This document shows, piece after piece, positions 57,514-64,000 of a stretch of 64,000 nt of DNA. The translations under genes and the position numbers were made by a program. The DNA is from Clarkia xantiana subsp. parviflora (lineage: Eukaryota > Streptophyta > Magnoliopsida > Myrtales > Onagraceae): contig JAPTYO010000005.1 in assembly GCA_036873135.1 (NCBI GenBank), positions 9,588,166-9,652,165 of the forward strand, written 5' to 3'. The notes below the pieces were generated by a model. That model was not told the origin of the DNA and did not search any database. It saw only the letters and a list, made by a program, of their open reading frames with translations. The stretch's first letter is position 1. Every line of letters begins with the position of its first letter.

Positions 57514-59080
57514 ATGAGTAAGCCTTATTCTCCTAAGACCTCCTGTAATGGCCTTGCCTCTAATGCTCCCACAATCTGTTTTCCGCATAAGAGGTTTTTT
57601 ATGGGAAGGCGGTTTCCGCATCCCGACTTGAGTCCGGACTAAGTCCCGGAGATGTCCGTTCTGATTCGGACACGGAGGTCAAATTGCGACCCATCCTTGA
57701 GGATGAACTGCCTTTTCTTCGTGATCCTGTGTTTTTATTTGAGGTCTATAGTAAGAATTTGCTGAGTAGGAAATGGTTTCTCTCCCATCCTAAGACGTCC
57801 GGATTGTTTGGCCTGGGAAAATCATTTTACCCCTTCGCCATGCTGTACCGCTATAGTGGCAGCTCCGTTGCCCCTCCACTGGATGGAATGGCGTTGGTGT
57901 GTATTCATCAGATTAAGGCAGGGATTTGCTTCCTTTACTGTGCCGAACTTCGAGAGCTCTTCCAGTATTATCGAATTTCTCCTCTCGAGCTTGCCCCCTC
58001 TGCTATCCGTGCCTGGGTTGGATTAAGGGTATTGTGCCATCGCCAACACTGGGCCTACTCCCTTCCTCTCTTTCGATGCTTTTACCGTGTTCAGCACGGT
58101 GGTGAGTCGGGGTTCTATTCCCTGGTGACCCGATACCCCTTGTTGGCCCAAAAGGGGTTCTCGGAATTGGGTACTGCTAAGTGGAATAATAAACGTCGGT
58201 TCGTCCTTGCCTTTGAAAGCAGTAGTGGCCACTGGGAGAAATACTACTTTTTCCTTGAGGATCAGCATGTTCCTTGGTCCTTGGATACCCCCATACTGAC
58301 GGATGCGCGTCCCAAATTTTACGAGCTTTCCACGTCCAATAGGTAGGCCCTGAAGCTGATATATACTGAGAATATGACAGCTTCCAATGAGTCCGTACAT
58401 CACATCTCAGAAGAGGAGCTGTTGGCCGCGGGGATTCGAACGACGCCCTCCGTTTTACCTTTGGTATGCAAGCCTTTGAGTTTTTGATACTTGTAACTTT
58501 ATTGCTTTGTCTTGTAGGCTAGTTTCAATATCAGCTTTCCCTGTTTCAAGAGAATGATGATGTTGGTGAGGACGTCCCTTCGGAGAGGGAAGCTTCGGTT
58601 GCTTCTCCTATTCCTTTGCCCGTGGTTGAGACTCCTGCTACCATTTCACTGTCGTCCGGGGTTGTGAAACTTTCCTCGGGTACAGTGTTTGAGATGTTTC
58701 CTTTTATTTCTATGCTTACTTTGCTTATATTGTATTCACCCATGTGTTGTTGATTTTTAGGGAGGTCCCCTTCTATCTCTGCTGCACAGATCCTGGCTAA
58801 GATCAAATCGAAGAGGTCTAGCTTGGAGGTGGAAGCCTCTAATTCTAAGGCTCTGAAGATAGCCTCGTTCATATCTCCTTCCAGGTCCTCCTCTTTCCAT
58901 AAAGAGAGAGAGAGAGAGGTCGTTGTTGAGGATGTTGCTGATGATTCTCCAATTGCCCCGGATAATAAGGAGGTTTCAGATGATGATGGCGAGTCTTTGT
59001 CTCCTCGTCCCGTCTCCCCCCCGAGGGTTTCAACCTCTGATGATAAACCTCCCGTGCCAGGTACCTGATGATGTTCTCTT
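57514..59080 (+). pseudogene. Antisense retrotransposon gene, copy 3
   Basis: A candidate first exon begins MSKPYSPKT at 57514. The main open stretch (about 57591-58343) encodes EVKLRPILEDELPFLRDP, IKAGICFLYCAELRELFQYY, then SAIRAWVGLRVLCHRQHWAYSL, LFRCFYRV and EKYYFFLEDQHVPW, collinear with copies 1 and 2. A TAG at 58344-58346 interrupts it, but the frame goes on to EEELLAAGIRTTPS and a GT donor at about 58462. Further exons with AG acceptors near 58517 and 58761 encode Ser/Pro-rich and Asp/Glu-rich linker sequence to about 59068. The coiled-coil end seen in copy 2 is missing because family-B element B2 interrupts at 59142. No ATG opens the core frame directly, so exon structure is approximate. 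Confidence 0.6.
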
Positions 59081-59141
59081 CTTGTATATGTGTATTTAAC
59101 ATGTTCTTGTCGCGCCTTTTACTTGTTTTTCAGGTAGGATT

Positions 59142-60726
59142 TATAAACGCTCGATTTTGACCCGGACGTAACGACGTTACACATGATACGTCAAATTCCG
59201 GATGCGTCAAGCCACAAAGTCTCCAAAAATGCTTAAGGGCACATTAGGGAAATTATTATAAAATATATTTTAAATTATTTCGAATATATTTAATATTTTC
59301 GAAATATTTAAAAATATATATATATTAGTTTTTTTTTTTAAATTATCTGTAAGATATTTATCTCCAGATATTATTTTTTATTCAAAAAATAATTATCTGT
59401 AAAGATATATATCCTTAGGAATATTCTCTAAAATAATTATATGTTACCAAATTTTTATTTAAATTTTATCTGTAACTAGACTAGGTTTTTAGTATAAATA
59501 GGGGTCTAGGTTTACATTGTAAAGGGGGACACAGAAAAACACCACAACAAGCAATAATACATTATTTTCTCGGGGTCTGCGCGATTTTTGTCCTCTAGTG
59601 CTCAGAATTTTTTTTTTCTCTCCTGATTTTCTCTCTCTCAACGGCCCTCCTCCTCAACCATCCCGACCGGCGGCTGCATCCACCTCCGGCCACTCCGATC
59701 CTCGCCGCAGACCAGAAGATCCCGTCCGCCTTCGCTCGCCGTTCCGACGCCCCCGCCGTCAGTTTTTATCTGCTCGACGCTTGGTTCTCCGCCGTGCTGC
59801 TCCAACCTGCTCTCCCGACGAAGAACACGACGCCACCTCATCTCGCCACCGGAGTTGCCGCTGCCGTCGAAATCCATCCCTGCATCGTCATCGACCAGAG
59901 TTTCCCCTGTTAATCCTGTCCAGCCATCCCCGGAGCTCTGACCTGCGATCTCGTCGCCCACCCAGCCACCGGAGTTTGACCTGGTCGCCCTTTGCCGTCC
60001 CTACTGTCAGTCACGCCGGAGTCATGTCCCGTTGCCGCGCCGTTGTCGTCCCGCCCACCGTGTAGCCTGCCTAACGTCCAGGAGCTGCCACCGTGCTTCC
60101 CTCCGGTGCTTGCAGGTATTTTTCACGCCGGTGCCTGCTGTTTTTTTTCTCATTTTTTATTAATTAATATTATTATATTTTATAATTATTATTATTATTT
60201 ATTGTTATAATTATAACATGTTAATTAGATAGTTTAAATGTAGAATAATTAGATAACATGTTTAATTGTATGTATATGTATACATGTGTAGGACATGTAG
60301 TTATTAATTTACATTGTAATTTTGAGTATGTCTTGGTTTTATTTGGATTTTTATTTTAATTAGGAGTTTTGGATACTTATTAGGTTTTTTGGCTTAGACT
60401 TGTCGTTAATGATGATTTGTGCATGAAATTTTGTTTAATTTTGATATCATCAGATTAATTTGACGTAATGCATATTTAAGTTTTAAAATTGGTAATTAAG
60501 TGAATTGAGCACCGAAATGGCGTAGTTGAAAATTATATTTCTAATTCGTAATAGAACCCCAGAACTCGAATTTCTGATCGTGGACCAATCTTATACCTAG
60601 GTGTTTAGTTCGCTATTCGTTTAGGTAATTTAGGATTCTAGTTAGCCTTAATTAACTAGTGGCGACTCTTTCAAAAGCCACGTTTTTTAAACGTAATTAG
60701 CCTTAGGTTAGATTTTAGGCCTGACA
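59142..60726 (+). repeat. 5' LTR of family-B element B2 (~1585 bp)
   Basis: Starts TATAAACGCTCG (TG changed to TA compared with B1) and ends GGCCTGACA at 60726, just before the primer site. It has a TATA box in TAGTATAAATAGGGG (about 59491-59500). A C-rich, Pro/Arg-coding-like patch (59600-60110) is the R/U5 leader rather than a gene. Homologous to 12385-13787 plus 25104-25306 in reverse. Confidence 0.75.
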
Positions 60727-60728
60727 AT

Positions 60729-60747
60729 TTGGCGACTCTGCTGGGGA
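60729..60747 (+). promoter_or_regulatory. Primer-binding site of family B
   Basis: TTGGCGACTCTGCTGGGGA follows the LTR by two bases. B1 has the same site with one change. Primer sites of this TGGCGACTC type are found in large Ogre-like Tat elements. The tRNA is not assigned here. Confidence 0.7.
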
Positions 60748-63700
60748 CGTTTGAGGGTTCAGGCTCTTTATATTTGCTTGTTTGCCATGTTTTAGTTTTT
60801 TTTTATATATTCAACTTTGTTGTTCTAACTTGGTTGTTTTTGGGTGATTTCAGGTGTGAAGATATTTTTTTTTTTATTATAACTGACTATTCTTCTTTGT
60901 TGTATTTTATACTGTATAAACTCGCACACAGTCACTTTAGTGTAATGTCCAAAACGCCTAAAACCCAGGGTGACTAGGAATCTCGGAGGGTTAGTACGGT
61001 ACGACCGCGCGGCCGGGCCGCCGGTACGACGCCGAAAAACTCCACTCGCTTGTGAAGGTCCTGTGATCCCTATGATGGGGAGAGAAAACCACCTTGTCGG
61101 GAACCTATCAGTGGAACCTACCTTGTAGAGCAAAACCACACACATTTTTACCCCCCTAACATACCGTGTTTTTTTAAAAGAGTTTATCAGGTAAACCATA
61201 AGTTTTTCTAACTGTGTAACTTTTATTTATGAGCATGCATCCCATTATATCTTAAAAAAAAAAAAAATCATATTTGCAGCATGTCTCTTAGGTAGAACTA
61301 TCATTTCAAACGTACGTTCCTTATGCACGGTTTAAAAAAAAAACCCTAACCTAAATTTTTATTCTAAATATGCGTCTCATGCGCATTATTTTTTTTTAAA
61401 AAAAAACTCTCAGGTAGGTCGTAATTTTTGTTAGTGCGTTACGTATACATTACTTAAAAAAAACATTTCAGAAAAATTAATTTCTTTAGCTATTAGAGAT
61501 TCCTTTCGAACATGTATTTGATATGCATTTTTTTTTCTAAAAAAACCTCTTACCTGAATTTTTATTTTTAACATGTGTTTTGTACGCATTATTTTTGAAA
61601 AAAAAATTTCAGGTAAGTTGTAATTTTGGTTAGTGTATTGTATATGCATTGCTTAACAAAAAAAAACAAAAAAACAAAAAATTTTAGGAAAATTTGTAAT
61701 TCCGCTTTATCTGTTAGAGCTTCTAATTTCGAACGTGCATTCCATATGCATCATTTTAAAAAAAACTTTTTAACTGAATTGTTTTATTTTTAATAATGCA
61801 TCCAATATGCATTAATTTAAAAAAACTTTTTAGATAAACCGTAAGCTCTCTTAGTTTTAGGGCTCTTTGTTAAAAAAAAAACATTTTATCTGAATTTTTA
61901 ATCAAAAAAACGTGCATATCATATGCATTATTTTCGAAAAAAAAACTTTCAGGTAAATTGTAATTTTTCTCAGTTGTAGAACTTTTATTTTTTAAGTTTG
62001 CATCTTGTATTTATTTTTGTGCATCTCATATGCATCCTTTAAAAAAAACAAAAATTCGCCTGATTCTTAATTTTGAATAATCAAGATGCATTGATTTTTT
62101 TTTCCCTTTTTAAAAAACAAAAAAAAAATTCTTTTCAGATAACTTGTAAATTATCTTGACAATAGAACTTTCATCTCAAGTATGCATCCCATGTGCATTT
62201 TTTTTAAAAAAAAAAAAATCTGTTGATAGACTGTACACATTCTTAGTCGTAGAACTTTTAGTTTCAAACGTGTAGTCCATGTGTTGTTTTCGAAACTACT
62301 TACCAGAATGTTTTATTTCAAGCATGTGTTTCATACAAGTTTTAAAATTCTGTTAGTGCATTCAATGTGCATAATTTTTTTAAAAAATTAGGAAAATTTG
62401 TAATTCCTTTTTGGCTCTTAGAGTTTTTTTTTTTTTATTCAAACATGAATTGCATATGCATCATTTAAAAAAAAAACATTTTTACCTGATTTTTTTTAAA
62501 GCATGCATTCAAAATGCTTTTTTTTTTTTCTTTCTTTTTTTTTTTATTTCAGGTAAGTTGTGAGTTTTTTTTTTTTAGTTATAGAGCTTTCAAATTCACA
62601 CATGCATCTCAATTGCATTATTTTAAAAAAATCCACCTGAAATTTTCATTTCAAATATGCATTTAGTATGCATTATTCAGGTAAACTGTTGTAAGTTGTG
62701 AATTTCTTAGAATAGAATTTTAACTTTCAAAAATGCATTTCATATGCGTCATTCAGGTAATATGTTGTAAGTTGTAACTTTCTTAACAGTAGAATTTTAA
62801 CTTTCGAGCATGTATGAGCATTTTTTTTTTTAAAAATACTCAATGTGTCATTCGTTTTTATCCAAGGTGTATTGCATTTTTTTGGCAAGATCGTCATTTC
62901 AACATTCGCATGAGCGAGCATTTAATAAATGAGAGTTTTGATTCTTTTTTGAGAAAATAGTTTAACTGTGCAGTTGAGTGCTACTATTCGAGTTTAAACA
63001 AAGGACGAGAAAACCTCTTTGAAAAAAAACTATGTTTTGAGCATTTGTCCCGCGTTCGAGCCAGATAATGCACTCAGCAAACTCAGTAAGCTCCATGATG
63101 GCGCAAAACACATTTGATCATAAATTTTGATTCCTTTTCAAAAAAATAATCAAAATTATGAAATGAATGACATTAGAGTTTTCAAAAAATCATGCATGAT
63201 TTCTCATATTCTCCACACTGATTTTTCATCCACTCTTTTCAGGTACCCTTGGTTAAGACATCATGTACACATAAGTTATGCTAGCTAAATGGGGCAACAA
63301 AAAAAGAACATGCAGTCATCCAGTTGCACAAGGAACAAATTGCACACTCGAGATATCTAACGTTGAGGTGCGTTAAATTGTACTTAATTTTTTCCTTGAG
63401 ATTTGAGTATCCCTACTCTTTTGCAGGTTGGATGACCACTTCAACCAATGCCGCAACCGTGTGAAACGTGAGCGCTTCGAATAGTTTCTATGAAAAATTT
63501 CACCTACCATGTGTGAAATTCATACGCTTTCCAAGACGAGGTATACAACCGTTATGTGGCCGGGTTTAAACCATTCAGCGGTAACCATGGGGCATCTCCC
63601 ATTGAGATCGGACATGTTAGGAGATGAGAAAATTTCAAGAGATCATCAAGAATCCCGTGAAGATTCAATGTGCCGATCAATGTAGCTTGACTCGATCAAC

Positions 63701-64000
63701 CGAATCCTTTTCCGAAAAAAGTTCTGAAATTTTTAGTCTGCTACTAGGGGCATGTACTTTTCAGCAGGTGTACATATACAAGTTGTGGAGCAGGAGAATC
63801 AGGACATGCAGCAGGTCCAGTCGCATAGCGAGCACATTGCCCACTGAAAAACCCAACTCCCAGGTAAGAGAAGTTGTGATCATTTTTATCCCCGAAATTT
63901 GAGTTTTTCCTTATTCATTGTGCAGCTTGGATAATCATCCAAATCAAAACTCCTGAAGAGCACATCTCGTGTACAGCCCTTCGCTCGTCGACCATTCTTA
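60748..64000 (+). mobile_element. Leader of family-B element B2 (continues beyond window)
   Basis: After a conserved GC-rich patch (60970-61130, shared with B1) comes a long AT-rich tandem region (61190-62800). It consists of degenerate units of about 100 bp: poly-A, CTTTCAGGTAAATTGTAATTT, AGAACTTT, then ATGCAT-type palindromes. From about 62950 the sequence becomes more complex, with intron-like borders (TTTTGCAGGTTGG near 63419), but no gag motif is reached before 64000. The ORF at 63624-63902 has no recognisable domain. The coding part presumably lies further right. Confidence 0.65.

Larger units (their letters stand above)
56089..59141 (-). mobile_element. Interior 3' end of Gypsy element 3 (truncated)
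   Basis: This follows the PPT at 56089 and contains a plus-strand antisense gene like that of element 2. Gag-pol should lie further right but is not in the window, because family-B element B2 starts at 59142. The stretch 56110-56940 is non-coding; ORFs there are compositional. Confidence 0.6.

Noticed and set aside
59598..60065. Pro/Arg-rich ORF of 155 residues
   Set aside because: Lies in the R/U5 part of LTR B2. The matching region of B1 has stops, and composition explains the openness.

Overview
This window is nuclear DNA of a flowering plant, most likely a eudicot. The evidence is an intron-rich plant gene of the PHO1 phosphate-exporter family, plant-type Ty3/Gypsy elements of the Tat kind (dual RNase H, tRNA-Asp-like primer sites), a Copia relic, hAT- and CACTA-type DNA transposon ends, and AT-rich, microsatellite-rich spacer. 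Only one complete host gene was found: the PHO1 homologue at 42037-46205 (minus strand, 14 exons). All its exons join in frame to a 763-residue protein. Most of the rest is nested transposable elements. No CRISPR, rRNA or tRNA gene was seen.

Layout. (0) 1-941 plus 10908-~11595 is the 3' end of a minus-strand Gypsy element carrying a plus-strand antisense gene. (1) 942-10907 is a complete LTR element (TSD AGATT) inserted inside an exon of that antisense gene. It has gag and protease and lacks pol, but carries a second gag-like module after the protease and 5 kb of non-coding tandem repeats. (B1) ~11596-13787 plus 25104-25306 is a second family (LTR about 1.6 kb, minus strand), split by (2) 13788-25103. 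Element 2 is a complete 11.3-kb Tat-like Gypsy element (TSD ATCAT) with gag-pro-RT-RNH-aRNH-INT on the minus strand and a TATA-driven, intron-containing antisense gene on the plus strand. 25307-30117 holds a CACTA-like end, an unassigned ORF, a 375-bp hAT MITE with 8-bp TSD, and a hAT-like remnant. (4) 30123-39600 is a very young LTR element (TSD CTATG) with no recognisable gag-pol, palindromic LTR repeats and internal satellites. 39606-42036 is intergenic, followed by PHO1. 47195-50370 is a decayed Copia element. 50400-55000 is AT-rich spacer with a foldback element. (3) 55275-59141 is the 3' end of another minus-strand Gypsy element with a third antisense gene, cut by (B2) 59142-64000, the 5' LTR and AT-rich leader of the B family, which runs out of the window.

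How it fits together. Elements 1, 2 and 4 share the same class of primer-binding site (TTGGCGCCGTC...). A Tat-type element like 2 could therefore supply proteins to the pol-less elements 1 and 4. The antisense gene recurs three times, in elements 0, 2 and 3, always next to the 3' LTR, opposite to gag-pol, and with its own TATA box. Element 4 may hold an eroded fourth copy. Several arrays (14557-14704, 17976-18592, 30271-30500, 34590-35150) are tandem repeats of short inverted repeats in which both arms changed together. That recurrent hairpin architecture is the most unusual feature of the window. Every family name here comes from reading motifs by eye; no database search was run.
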